The translations under genes were made by a program, and so were the position numbers. A stretch of DNA of 64,000 bases from JAHDHW01 sp965220465 (GTDB taxonomy: Bacteria > Bacteroidota > Bacteroidia > Chitinophagales > Saprospiraceae): assembly GCA_965220465.1 (NCBI GenBank), contig CBDCPZ010000022.1, positions 434,001 through 498,000 on the forward strand. Direction: 5' to 3'. Positions 25,273-33,802 of this stretch are shown here, in pieces. Positions within the stretch are counted from its first letter, which is position 1, and each line of letters starts with the position of its first letter. Under the pieces are notes generated by a model, which saw only the letters and a list, made by a program, of their open reading frames with translations, ran no database searches and was not told where the DNA came from.

Positions 25273-27918
25273 TTAAAAATTCCCTCTGAGTGATAGAATA
25301 AAATTGCGGCCAGGAGCACTGATTGTAGATGCAAAATGGCGGTAATGAATATCCATTATATTTTCTACGGCTAAATTTATACTAAAGTGTTCGTTAAATT
25401 GATACGAAGAATAAACATTATAGGTTACCCAAGCAGGCAACCCTTTATATATAGATTCACACGCTGTGGGGTTTTTATTAATTAACCCAAATTCAATATT
25501 ATCAGCCATACCTTCTCTATTGATTTCCAAACCACAAGTAGGGTGGTAGTCAATATAATTTACCGCATACTCATCAGTATGCTTGGCTCCGCTATATCTC
25601 ACGACTCCTTCTATTTTGAATTTGCCTTTTTGAAAAGTGACACTAGTCTGGCCATACAAGGGAGGGATATGATCAAGTGGAACTAATGTATCAATCCTGA
25701 TATTTTCCCCTTCCTCAATATATTTTCTTCTTCCTTTTGTATAGTTGATTCCAGATTTTATTATAATCTGGTTTTTGATGTTGAGCAATAAATTACCTGA
25801 AGCCCCTTGAATCGTCGCATATCCGGTATTTTTGTTTTGGTGGACGATATGTGACTTTCCTTCAACAACAATGGTAGAATCTCCATTAGGAAGCACGCCC
25901 AATTCTCTGACAATCGCATCGGTCAATTCTGTATAAAACCCGGTGCAACTAATTTTAAATGAAACCCCTTCATTTGCACGTACAACGCCAAATTGTTTGG
26001 CAATTGTTAATTCATAATTTATTGAATACTCTGGCTGCAACTCTAAGTTTGGAATAGTAATATAACCATTTTTAGGGCGTATTTTGGCTAAATCATCGAG
26101 ATTTGGCGCACGGAAAGCTGTCGAAACTACGGACCTGATTTGCCAGAGATCTTTAGAATTCCAGATAAGCCCGGCTCCCCATGTCAAGGCACTATTTTTA
26201 TTGATAATTCCTTGATAATAGGACTCTGGCCAGTCAATTAATGAAGCGTCTGACCTTAAATAGTTGATATTGGTTTTAATATCCGTAAAACGGGCACCTA
26301 AGTTAAAGCGTAAACTAGAATCTCGGCTTATCCAATGGTAGTTTAAGTAAGCACCAAGATTTTGCATTGAGTTACCACCACTTGGATAACGAGTCAGTTC
26401 ATTATATACAATTTTTCCGTTGCTAATATTTGTACTACCTGCTGTGGCGAGTACTTTATTATAACTCACTTCAAAACCATAAGAAAGGTTATGTCTATTT
26501 TTTTTGTCAAGGTATTTATCAAAATCTGCCGTGATAGAATAGATGTAAATATCATTGAGTTGAAAGGATCTATGAGATTTACGATATTTTCTTTTTAAAA
26601 GGTCTTCATCAATTTTTTGAAAACTACCTATTAGTGTTGCTTTATCGAAAAAAGCTGTTGATTTTAGGGTTTGCATTTTTAGAGAAGCCAATAATCTTTG
26701 TTGTGGCCCGTAATACCATTCAGCCCATTTCAAGCGGTCAGCAGATTCAAGTGTGTCTGTAAGGTTATCATATCTGGGAACATTACTTGATGTGGAATAT
26801 TGCATATTTAAAATGAAAGAGAGGTGTTCACTAGGCTGATATTTTACCTTCTGCAAAAAATCGATCTGATCGTATCCGGTAACCGATTGTTCGTTTACGT
26901 CACCAGATCGGATTTCATCGACATTTTCATTTCGAAAGGCATAAAATTTTCGTTTTCCAAAATCTGGATAATTGTCAGGACGAACCTTGCCAGCTGTTAA
27001 ATCACCAAAACTTGAATAAGTAATACTGGAAAGAGATCCCCAACGACGTGTTCCGTAATCTAAATCTGCATGGAAGGTTTTTTCAGTATTGGCAGTTGAA
27101 AAACGGGTATAGGCATTTGTGTTAAATTGAAAGTCTTTGCCTTTTTTATTATAAATTAATTTTGGATCGCGGGTTCGGTAATGAATTACCCCACCCAACG
27201 CATCGCTTCCATACATCAGTGAGCCCGGGCCATAAATTACTTCTATTTGCTCAAGAATAGAATTGTCAAGGGTAATTGAATTCTGTAAATGACCACTTCT
27301 ATAAACGGCATTATTCATTCTGACACCATCGATAACTAGCAAAACACGATTACCTTCAAAACCACGTATAATTGGACTACCTCCGCCAAGTTGCGTCTTT
27401 TGAATATAAACATCAGCATTTTCTCTTAAAACATCTGCGCCTGTTTGAGCATTTGAAAAAGCAATATCTTGCCTTGAGATACGCTGAACGATATAAGGGA
27501 TTTCTTCTTCAGCTTGATCCTTACGGCCCACTACTACAGCAACTTCAAGCTGAATACTAGCTACGACCATCTTGACGATGCCCTTCATTTTGTCACGTAA
27601 CTCAAAAAATGGAATTTTCCGGGTCTGATAACCGACATAAGAAATTTCGATAATATCGCGATGTCCAATATTTTCCAAAAAAGCCTGCCCATCTGTGTTT
27701 GTTGTTGTGCCGTTTTTTAAAGTAGCATTCCAAACCGTAGCTCCAATGAGTGGCTCACGCGTCTTGCTATCTATAATAGTTAAGGTATAATTTTGAGTAA
27801 TCAGAGAAGAATAAGAAGAGGCTTTTGTGTAGAAAGGAAGGGACGTTATTGCCCAAATTAAGAAGAGGGGCAAACACCAACTGAAAAGAAATTTTATTAC
27901 TAGGTGAATGTTATTCAA
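25273..27918 (-). CDS. TonB-dependent outer-membrane receptor
   Basis: An 881-aa receptor: N-terminal signal segment (~1-35), a carboxypeptidase-like regulatory domain (~43-120; REPLIGATVW, FLENIGHRDIIEISYVGYQ), a plug domain (~140-250; GSPIIRGFEGNRVLLVIDGV, VIYGPGSLMYGSDALGGVI), and a beta-barrel ending in ISAPGRNFILSLRGNF with the terminal Phe typical of barrels. Residues ~605-635 carry FRAPNLDDLAK and IPNLELQPE, resembling FRAP/NP(D/N)L motifs of heme receptors, so heme or an iron complex is a possible ligand, not proven. No SusD partner is adjacent. It starts 4 bp after a sensor kinase gene, so the two share a transcript. Confidence 0.88.
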   Translation of the reverse strand: MNNIHLVIKFLFSWCLPLFLIWAITSLPFYTKASSYSSLITQNYTLTIIDSKTREPLIGATVWNATLKNGTTTNTDGQAFLENIGHRDIIEISYVGYQTRKIPFFELRDKMKGIVKMVVASIQLEVAVVVGRKDQAEEEIPYIVQRISRQDIAFSNAQTGADVLRENADVYIQKTQLGGGSPIIRGFEGNRVLLVIDGVRMNNAVYRSGHLQNSITLDNSILEQIEVIYGPGSLMYGSDALGGVIHYRTRDPKLIYNKKGKDFQFNTNAYTRFSTANTEKTFHADLDYGTRRWGSLSSITYSSFGDLTAGKVRPDNYPDFGKRKFYAFRNENVDEIRSGDVNEQSVTGYDQIDFLQKVKYQPSEHLSFILNMQYSTSSNVPRYDNLTDTLESADRLKWAEWYYGPQQRLLASLKMQTLKSTAFFDKATLIGSFQKIDEDLLKRKYRKSHRSFQLNDIYIYSITADFDKYLDKKNRHNLSYGFEVSYNKVLATAGSTNISNGKIVYNELTRYPSGGNSMQNLGAYLNYHWISRDSSLRFNLGARFTDIKTNINYLRSDASLIDWPESYYQGIINKNSALTWGAGLIWNSKDLWQIRSVVSTAFRAPNLDDLAKIRPKNGYITIPNLELQPEYSINYELTIAKQFGVVRANEGVSFKISCTGFYTELTDAIVRELGVLPNGDSTIVVEGKSHIVHQNKNTGYATIQGASGNLLLNIKNQIIIKSGINYTKGRRKYIEEGENIRIDTLVPLDHIPPLYGQTSVTFQKGKFKIEGVVRYSGAKHTDEYAVNYIDYHPTCGLEINREGMADNIEFGLINKNPTACESIYKGLPAWVTYNVYSSYQFNEHFSINLAVENIMDIHYRHFASTISAPGRNFILSLRGNF

Positions 27919-27922
27919 AGTG

Positions 27923-29086
27923 TTATTCCTTGGGGAGTTTTATGGTAAAAGTAGTCCCGATATTTATCAAGGATTTTTTCACAAATATCCTGCCAGAGTG
28001 GTAAGTTTCAATGATACGTTTTGCAAGTGAAAGACCTAAACCCCAACCTCTTTTTTTAGTCGTATATCCAGGCTGGAAAACAGTCTTAAGTTTTGAAGAA
28101 GGGATGCCTTTTCCGGTATCCGAAATATCAATGACCACAAATCCTTTTTCTTCATAAATTTCAGCATTGATTTCTCCAGTCCCTTCCATTGCATCAAGCG
28201 CATTTCGCAATAAATTTTCGATAACCCAATCAAAAAGATGCGGATTAATTTTGGCATACAAAGGAGGAGTAACTAATCCGGGAAAATTAAACGCCACTTT
28301 CCTTGGCGCCCTTTTTTGCATATACAATCTGCAGCTTTCCAATTCTTCATAAATATTTACTTTTTCAAGGTCAGGTGCAGAACCTATTTTCGAAAAACGG
28401 TCGGCAACTAAATCAAGTCTTTTTACATCATTTCCCAATTCAGTTACAACTTCATTGATGTTTTCATTGTCACCAGCCATCATTTTGAGATGTTCAATCC
28501 AGGCCATAATTGCTGAAATTGGGGTTCCTAACTGATGGGCTGTTTCCTTTGCCATCCCAACCCAAACCCGGTTTTGCTCTGCACGTCTGGCGGAACTGAA
28601 TCCCAGATAACCGAAAGAAATAAACGCGGCAATTAATATAAACTGAACAATTGGTAAATATTGTAAAAGAACGAGGATCGTAGAATCTTTATAATATAAA
28701 AAACCACCAAATGTCTCTATCGGCTCTTTTCCCGATGCTTTCAAGTTTTCAAGCTCTTTTTGCAAGAAAACAGTATTCGTATCTTTCTCTTCTCCGAAAT
28801 TGATTGCAAAGTTTATCGTTCCTCCTTCACTTACCCAGATGATTGGAATAGTGGTGTTGGATTCTAATAACTTGATGTGAAGTGTAAAATCGCATTGATC
28901 AAAATCTTCATTGTCCGTGTCATTAATCAAATCCTGCGCAAGTCCCCATTGATCCACTTTATTACGTTCTTCAATAGTCAGTTTATCTGCCAGGTAATTG
29001 GTATATGCCATCGAAATAGCAACGATAAAAATACCGGAAATTGCCAAAGATATTTTCCAACGAGATTTTTGAGCGTAAATGTCCAT
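27923..29086 (-). CDS. Membrane sensor histidine kinase (orphan)
   Basis: A 387-aa kinase with two membrane helices (~11-28 and ~136-160) around a ~105-residue periplasmic domain, then a HisKA-type region with the H-box WVGMAKETAHQLGTPISAI (phospho-acceptor H184), and a HATPase domain with N-box NLLRNALDAM (~285), G1 DTGKGIP and G2 GWGLGLSLAK. It autophosphorylates and should pass phosphate to a response regulator, but none is encoded nearby. The TonB receptor gene follows after 4 bp, suggesting that sensing and uptake are linked. There is no HAMP domain visible between the second helix and the H-box. Confidence 0.9.
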   Translation of the reverse strand: MDIYAQKSRWKISLAISGIFIVAISMAYTNYLADKLTIEERNKVDQWGLAQDLINDTDNEDFDQCDFTLHIKLLESNTTIPIIWVSEGGTINFAINFGEEKDTNTVFLQKELENLKASGKEPIETFGGFLYYKDSTILVLLQYLPIVQFILIAAFISFGYLGFSSARRAEQNRVWVGMAKETAHQLGTPISAIMAWIEHLKMMAGDNENINEVVTELGNDVKRLDLVADRFSKIGSAPDLEKVNIYEELESCRLYMQKRAPRKVAFNFPGLVTPPLYAKINPHLFDWVIENLLRNALDAMEGTGEINAEIYEEKGFVVIDISDTGKGIPSSKLKTVFQPGYTTKKRGWGLGLSLAKRIIETYHSGRIFVKKSLINIGTTFTIKLPKE

Positions 29087-29205
29087 TCTATAATTTATGT
29101 GTGGTTTAGGTGATTCGTTTGAAAGTTCTTAATATTTTAATTACTCGATCAAAACCTATTTACCAATAAGCTAAAACCTTCCCAAATATACTAATTGATA
29201 AACGA

Positions 29206-30234
29206 TTACTGACCTTTGGTGTTGTTCAAGAATGCCTCTACTCTTTCTTGGGCATTTTTTCGGACATTGGAATAATATAAATTGTAATCTCCAACATGGT
29301 AATTTTTAAACCAAACAAAAAAACTTCCTGGAAAACGGGGCTTGGTTAACCACAGTAAGCCATCATGGATCTGAGCGTCTGCCAATTGAGTATAAAAACT
29401 CTTTTCAAATTTTCTTAGCACAGAACCTTCATTGAATTTTTTGTCAACATAATTTTCGTTGGTCATCCAGCTTAATGGATTCGTTACAGCGATGTTATTA
29501 TTTGGTAGAAACTTTTTAGGATGGTGCCCTTTTTGCCAGCTACGCCAGCTACAAAAACAATTGGTTTCATCAGGACTTTCACAAATTTTAATATTTTTAA
29601 AATAATCTTCCGGCACAGGGATGCCAACCAAATAAGCTACGACCAGTTTTTCCTGCAATGGTTTTCCATCAAAAAACTCTCTAATCAGCGATTTTGCGTG
29701 TGTAGTTCCCTGGCTATGTCCAGCAATGATGATTGGTCGTCCGTTGTTGTAGTGTTCCAGATAATACAAAAAGGCAGTCCGTACATCCTGATATGCCAAT
29801 TCAAAGGCTTGTTTAACTGCTGAAGTATCCTTATGATAATAGGCGTTTAGATGTGCCTGTCGGTATCTCGGGGCGTACACTCTTCCAACGCCATTGAAGA
29901 TACTGGCCTGATTAAGAATAGCACCCTTATCTGTTTTTTCGTTTAGCTTTTTATCATTCACGGGGCCATTCCATGTGTTTTGGCCTCTATCTCCTGTAAA
30001 AGTCGTCGGATGCAGAAAAAAAACATCGACTAAAGCTGTTGCCTGATGGTCGATTAAAGAGGGATGAGGTGTCCGATCAGCACCGTCTTTTTTTGTAGGT
30101 AAGGCAGCCCAACTATCTGAATTGCTGTAATCGGGCGCAATAGGAATTTTTTTTATTGAAAAACTGCCTTTAGGTTTTATTGAACAGGCATTTATTAAAA
30201 GTAAAGCGCTAATCAGAATTAAAAATCTAGACAT
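29206..30234 (-). CDS. DUF3089 lipoprotein, predicted alpha/beta hydrolase
   Basis: A 342-aa lipoprotein (lipobox LINAC, Cys16). The segment PIIIAGHSQGTTHAKSLI (~168-185) is the nucleophile elbow GHSQG of a serine hydrolase; the rest, with DVFFLHPTTFTG, NQASIFNGVGRVYAPRYRQ and SWRSWQKG, matches the DUF3089 family. Substrates of this family are unknown. Divergent from rlmN. It lies 119 bp downstream of the sensor kinase start but is the upstream gene on this strand, so it could have its own promoter within 30235-30400. Confidence 0.85.
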   Translation of the reverse strand: MSRFLILISALLLINACSIKPKGSFSIKKIPIAPDYSNSDSWAALPTKKDGADRTPHPSLIDHQATALVDVFFLHPTTFTGDRGQNTWNGPVNDKKLNEKTDKGAILNQASIFNGVGRVYAPRYRQAHLNAYYHKDTSAVKQAFELAYQDVRTAFLYYLEHYNNGRPIIIAGHSQGTTHAKSLIREFFDGKPLQEKLVVAYLVGIPVPEDYFKNIKICESPDETNCFCSWRSWQKGHHPKKFLPNNNIAVTNPLSWMTNENYVDKKFNEGSVLRKFEKSFYTQLADAQIHDGLLWLTKPRFPGSFFVWFKNYHVGDYNLYYSNVRKNAQERVEAFLNNTKGQ

Positions 30235-30401
30235 TGGGTGTCGTTTAAAACTGTAAAATGGTTAACAATATAGCTATTCGAATAAATGTGAAATTAGATA
30301 AAATGAGGCAGATACTTTTTTAATTTCATAATATTAAATAATCGAAGATAAACTCAAGCTAATGAAAACAGGTTTCCCCTTTAGTTTTCTGCTTTTAATT
30401 A

Positions 30402-30430
30402 TTGCCTTTTATTTAATCCCCTTATCTTTG
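30402..30430 (+). promoter_or_regulatory. Promoter of rlmN (-33 and -7 elements)
   Basis: TTG (30402-30404), 18-bp spacer, TATCTTTG (30423-30430): a good match to the Bacteroidota TTG/TAnnTTTG promoter. Transcription would start at or next to the ATG (30435), so the mRNA is probably leaderless. Confidence 0.65.
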
Positions 30431-30434
30431 CAGG

Positions 30435-31487
30435 ATGAATGCAAATGTGGTAAAGGCTGATATCCGGCAATTTTCAAAAGAAGAGTTAACCAACATTTTC
30501 ACGGAAATGGGGGAGCCTCGCTTTCGTGCCAATCAGGTTTATGAATGGCTTTTTCAAAAAGGGGCAACTACTTTTGAAGAGATGACCAACCTCTCCAAAA
30601 AGTTGCGCGAACAACTTTCAGGATCATTTGCTATCAATGCGATTAAAGAAGATAAAGTCCAGCAGAGTTTAGATGGAACGATTAAATCGCGTTACCGTCT
30701 GCATGACGGCCATATGATCGAAGCTGTTTTGATTCCGGTACCGGTTGACAATCGTTTTACGGTTTGTGTTTCCTCGCAGGTTGGCTGTAGCCTTGCCTGT
30801 ACTTTTTGTGCTACCGGTCGGATGGATAGGGTTCGAAATCTTGATGCCTCTGAAATTTATGATCAAGTTGTTTCTGTAAACAATCAAGCGCTTCAAACCT
30901 TTGATCATCAATTGACCAATATCGTTTACATGGGCATGGGAGAACCTTTGTTAGCTTATAAAAATGTATTGAAAAGTATTGAATATTTGACCTCTCCAGA
31001 AGGTTTGAATATGTCTCCAAAGCGAATTACGGTGAGCACTGCAGGAATTGCCAAAATGATTAAAAAACTAGCGGACGACGAAGTGAAGTTTAATTTAGCG
31101 CTTTCTCTTCATGCGGCTGATGATGAAAAGCGCGATAAAATTATGCCGATCAATGAGCAAAATAATTTAGCTGCGCTGATGGATGCCATTGAATATTTTT
31201 ATAAAAAAACCCGAAATCGCATTAGCTATGAATACATTGCGTTTCAAAACTTCAACGATAGTTTAGTAGATGCTGCAAATCTCGTAAAGCTATGTAAGCG
31301 ATTTCCGGTGAAAGTCAATATTATTGAATACAATCCAATTGACGGCGCTCCTTTCTTAAAATCATCGGAAGACAATATCGACAACTTTGCAAAGTACCTC
31401 CGTGAAAGAGACGTAATGGTAACCGTTAGGCGAAGCCGCGGGAAAGATATCGATGCTGCTTGCGGCCAACTCGCCAACAAGGAATAA
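30435..31487 (+). CDS. rlmN: Dual-specificity 23S rRNA (A2503)/tRNA (A37) C2-methyltransferase RlmN
   Basis: A 350-aa radical-SAM methyltransferase that makes m2A at A2503 of 23S rRNA and A37 of some tRNAs. The cluster motif is C118xxxC122xxC125 (CSLACTFCATG). MGMGEPLL follows, and the C-terminal DIDAACGQLA holds the methyl-transfer cysteine (C343). Length is normal. The start is fixed by the promoter, whose -7 element ends 4 bp before it. Confidence 0.97.
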   Translation: MNANVVKADIRQFSKEELTNIFTEMGEPRFRANQVYEWLFQKGATTFEEMTNLSKKLREQLSGSFAINAIKEDKVQQSLDGTIKSRYRLHDGHMIEAVLIPVPVDNRFTVCVSSQVGCSLACTFCATGRMDRVRNLDASEIYDQVVSVNNQALQTFDHQLTNIVYMGMGEPLLAYKNVLKSIEYLTSPEGLNMSPKRITVSTAGIAKMIKKLADDEVKFNLALSLHAADDEKRDKIMPINEQNNLAALMDAIEYFYKKTRNRISYEYIAFQNFNDSLVDAANLVKLCKRFPVKVNIIEYNPIDGAPFLKSSEDNIDNFAKYLRERDVMVTVRRSRGKDIDAACGQLANKE

Positions 31488-31853
31488 ATAGTTATCCGAA
31501 AGTAATTTTTGTAAAAAAGGATTGAAATTTTGATTGAACCCTAAAGTTTAACATTTGAACGACCTTTCCAAAAAATGTTAAAACGGCTTTTTCTTTTCTT
31601 TGAAAACAGCCTCCAATCTCCTGTAAATTAGCCTATTTAACAACTCTTAACTATAAAGCATTAACCTTTAATGCACTGTTAAATTCACTCCATTAACGGC
31701 TGCATAAGAATTTGGTAACAGACCTTAACACTTTTATCAAGTCTATTTGTCATGTAAATGATAACGAAATAATGGTTATCGAGAAGGGATACTTTTTTAA
31801 TTATAAATATTCCCAAATCTTATTTTATAACCCAGTTAATAAAATCAACAAAC
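31488..31853. other. Intergenic region with scattered TTAAC motifs
   Basis: 366 bp between rlmN and the motor-like operon. TTAAC occurs at 31548, 31637, 31647, 31661, 31693 and 31725; the last three are spaced exactly 32 bp apart. No convincing TAnnTTTG element was found near 31854, and the short ORF at 31712-31912 has no coding signs. Confidence 0.45.
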
Positions 31854-32600
31854 ATGAAAAAGATTGCATTATTATTCACGCTATTTCTACCATTAAGCTT
31901 GATGACTCTTAAAGCGCAACACAATTCTTTTTTTATCGGAGCCAATGGCGGAGTGAATTTATCCAAGTTCAAGTTTACGGAAGATCTAAAAGAATTATAT
32001 CCTTCTTCCAACAAGTTATTGGGCTTGAATGGAGGCGTTGAGCTAGGATTTGAAATTCAAAATTTTACAATTTCAACAGGTGTTCAATACAGTCAAAAAG
32101 GCAGCGAATACCAAACGGATAATTTTGAAGACGAAAACGGAATAGGATATTATTCGGCAAAGGAGAAATTACACTTTGTAAGCATTCCAATATTGTTTGG
32201 TTATCGAAAATATTTTGGTGAAAAGATAGGATTGACTTTCGCTTTTGGTCCCTCAATAAATTTTGGTGTTGGTGGCAAAATCGATGACCAGATCGAATAT
32301 TTTGGTAGTGATCAGATTGAAACACAAAACTATAAGGTGCTTTTCGGAGAAGGGGTGAATGATGATTACAAAAGTACCCAAATGGGATTTCAGGTTTCAC
32401 CTGGTTTGATTTTTAATGTCAACAACAAAAGCAAGCTCAAATTTAACGTGACATGGGACTTCGGATCAAGCGATTCCTTCAATCCGCGGTATAAAAATGC
32501 CAATGATTTCTTTGCAGATAACAAAGGAGATCAATTAAACCGGACGACGATGTTTTCCATCGGATATGAATACCATTTTTCATTTGGAGATAAATATTAG
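31854..32600 (+). CDS. Outer-membrane beta-barrel protein (OmpA/PorT-like barrel), first gene of the motor-like operon
   Basis: A 248-aa exported barrel. The signal peptide (~1-21) ends LKAQ. Then come amphipathic strands ending in aromatic residues: SFFIGANGGVNLSKFKF, LLGLNGGVELGFEIQNFTISTGVQYSQKG split in two strands, FVSIPILFGYRKYFG, KIGLTFAFGPSINFG, MGFQVSPGLIF, and a last strand TTMFSIGYEYHFSFG. This is the outer-membrane protein beta-barrel pattern (PF13568-like) common in Bacteroidota. It starts the four-gene unit (gap 4 bp to the next gene) and may give it an outer-membrane outlet or anchor; that is inferred from position only. Confidence 0.8.
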   Translation: MKKIALLFTLFLPLSLMTLKAQHNSFFIGANGGVNLSKFKFTEDLKELYPSSNKLLGLNGGVELGFEIQNFTISTGVQYSQKGSEYQTDNFEDENGIGYYSAKEKLHFVSIPILFGYRKYFGEKIGLTFAFGPSINFGVGGKIDDQIEYFGSDQIETQNYKVLFGEGVNDDYKSTQMGFQVSPGLIFNVNNKSKLKFNVTWDFGSSDSFNPRYKNANDFFADNKGDQLNRTTMFSIGYEYHFSFGDKY

Positions 32601-32604
32601 AAAC

Positions 32605-32874
32605 ATGAAGACTTGTAATAATTGTAGCACAGAAAACCATATTGCAGCCCAAAAGTGTGTGCATTGCAATATGGAGGGAAACTTCACTTTCCAGGAAATG
32701 CCGATGGAAGCGCCGCACGTCAATGAAGACGTCATTATTTGCCGGAATTGTGCAAGTGAAAATCCTGGAAACGGAATTAAATGTATTCAATGCAATTTTC
32801 CAATTATGAGCAAAACAAAATCGGAGCATTCCATTTCCAAAATTCCAATAAAGGCAAACCTGAGGTTAGGTTAG
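32605..32874 (+). CDS. Double zinc-ribbon protein (90 aa)
   Basis: A small soluble protein with eight cysteines in two identical patterns: C4xxC7-x10-C18xxC21 and C46xxC49-x10-C60xxC63, each a zinc ribbon, then a short basic tail. It has no catalytic domain. The ATG at 32605 lies 4 bp after the barrel gene and is the natural start; an upstream in-frame extension would run into the barrel gene. It probably binds a partner protein or RNA in the cytoplasm. The function within this operon is unknown. Confidence 0.75.
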   Translation: MKTCNNCSTENHIAAQKCVHCNMEGNFTFQEMPMEAPHVNEDVIICRNCASENPGNGIKCIQCNFPIMSKTKSEHSISKIPIKANLRLG

Positions 32875-32900
32875 TATTTTCTCATTAAAATTGATTAAAA

Positions 32901-33800
32901 ATGTCCAGGCGAAAAACGCAAATATTCAATCTGTCCTTATTAGACCTTTTGACCAGTGCTTTGGGAGCGATCATCTTTCTGTTTATTATAACACCAAAAG
33001 GAGGGGAGTCTGCTTCTGAAGATCAACAAGCGTTTGTGTATTTCGATACAACACAAATGAAAATTCACGGAGATCTGCACGATAGTTTGCTGTATAAAAA
33101 TGCAGGAGATACGCTGTTTACCGTTTTGGTTTCTTATAAAGAATTGCCTAAAAAGGAAGAAGCACCAAAGCGCTTGTTTGCTTTCAACGAACGAGAAGAA
33201 ATTCCTGTTTCGAAAGAAAAGGAGATCAATAAACCTCCGGAAGTGAAAAACAAAAAGGAAAGTGAACCGGTAAAGGTTGAAACCGCAAAGGAATCAGAGT
33301 CAAAGCCTCCAGAAAAGGAACCAGTCCCTGAAAAAACACCTGTTCCGGAACCTCCGACCTTTCGTGGCGATGCTCCATCTGTTCCTTGCAAAGTCTCCAT
33401 CGAAATAAGCTGGCTAGATAAAAATGATAATGTCGACTTATTTGTTTGCAGTGGAAGCAATTGTGTTTATGGGGCGCGCAAAAAAGACAAAAAGATTGGA
33501 CAGTGGGACAGTGGAAAATCCAGAAACCGGCTCTTTGGCAATGACTTGCGAACCAATCAGGAAGCCGTCCGGCAGTTTGATGAAATTATTCCGGGAGAGT
33601 ATAAAATCTATGCTCAATTCAAGGAGAGTAAATCAAACAAACAGACGGTCAATATCAATGGCCTGATTTACACGAAAGATGAAAAGAATAATGAAAGAGG
33701 CGAGTCATTCTCTAAACTGTTGAAACTAGGAAATGAACGCACACTTATCGGCACTATCGTATTACAGAAAAATGGTTTTTATCAATTCAAAAAAAGTTAA
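32901..33800 (+). CDS. MotB/ExbD-like inner-membrane protein with periplasmic DUF2135-like domain
   Basis: A 299-aa protein with an N-terminal anchor LSLLDLLTSALGAIIFLFII (residues 11-30), with Asp15 just before the membrane helix, matching the ion-path Asp of MotB/ExbD (LLD-(V/L)). Residues ~81-153 are Pro/Glu/Lys-rich and likely an extended tether. Residues ~162-299 form a beta domain, with ISWLDKNDNVDLFV resembling the DUF2135/YfaP-type (W..DVDL) domain. A peptidoglycan-binding OmpA domain is absent, so this is neither a standard MotB nor ZorB. It precedes the MotA-like gene by 2 bp, so the two should be a stator pair. Gene order is B-A, opposite of the usual A-B. Confidence 0.75.
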   Translation: MSRRKTQIFNLSLLDLLTSALGAIIFLFIITPKGGESASEDQQAFVYFDTTQMKIHGDLHDSLLYKNAGDTLFTVLVSYKELPKKEEAPKRLFAFNEREEIPVSKEKEINKPPEVKNKKESEPVKVETAKESESKPPEKEPVPEKTPVPEPPTFRGDAPSVPCKVSIEISWLDKNDNVDLFVCSGSNCVYGARKKDKKIGQWDSGKSRNRLFGNDLRTNQEAVRQFDEIIPGEYKIYAQFKESKSNKQTVNINGLIYTKDEKNNERGESFSKLLKLGNERTLIGTIVLQKNGFYQFKKS

Positions 33801-33802
33801 TT

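Noticed and set aside
31712..31912. Short frame in the rlmN/motor gap
   Set aside because: It overlaps the real barrel gene start in another frame and shows no coding pattern.
32566..32604. Longer start for the zinc-ribbon gene
   Set aside because: It would overlap the end of the barrel gene by 35 bp; ATG 32605 follows the barrel stop by 4 bp.
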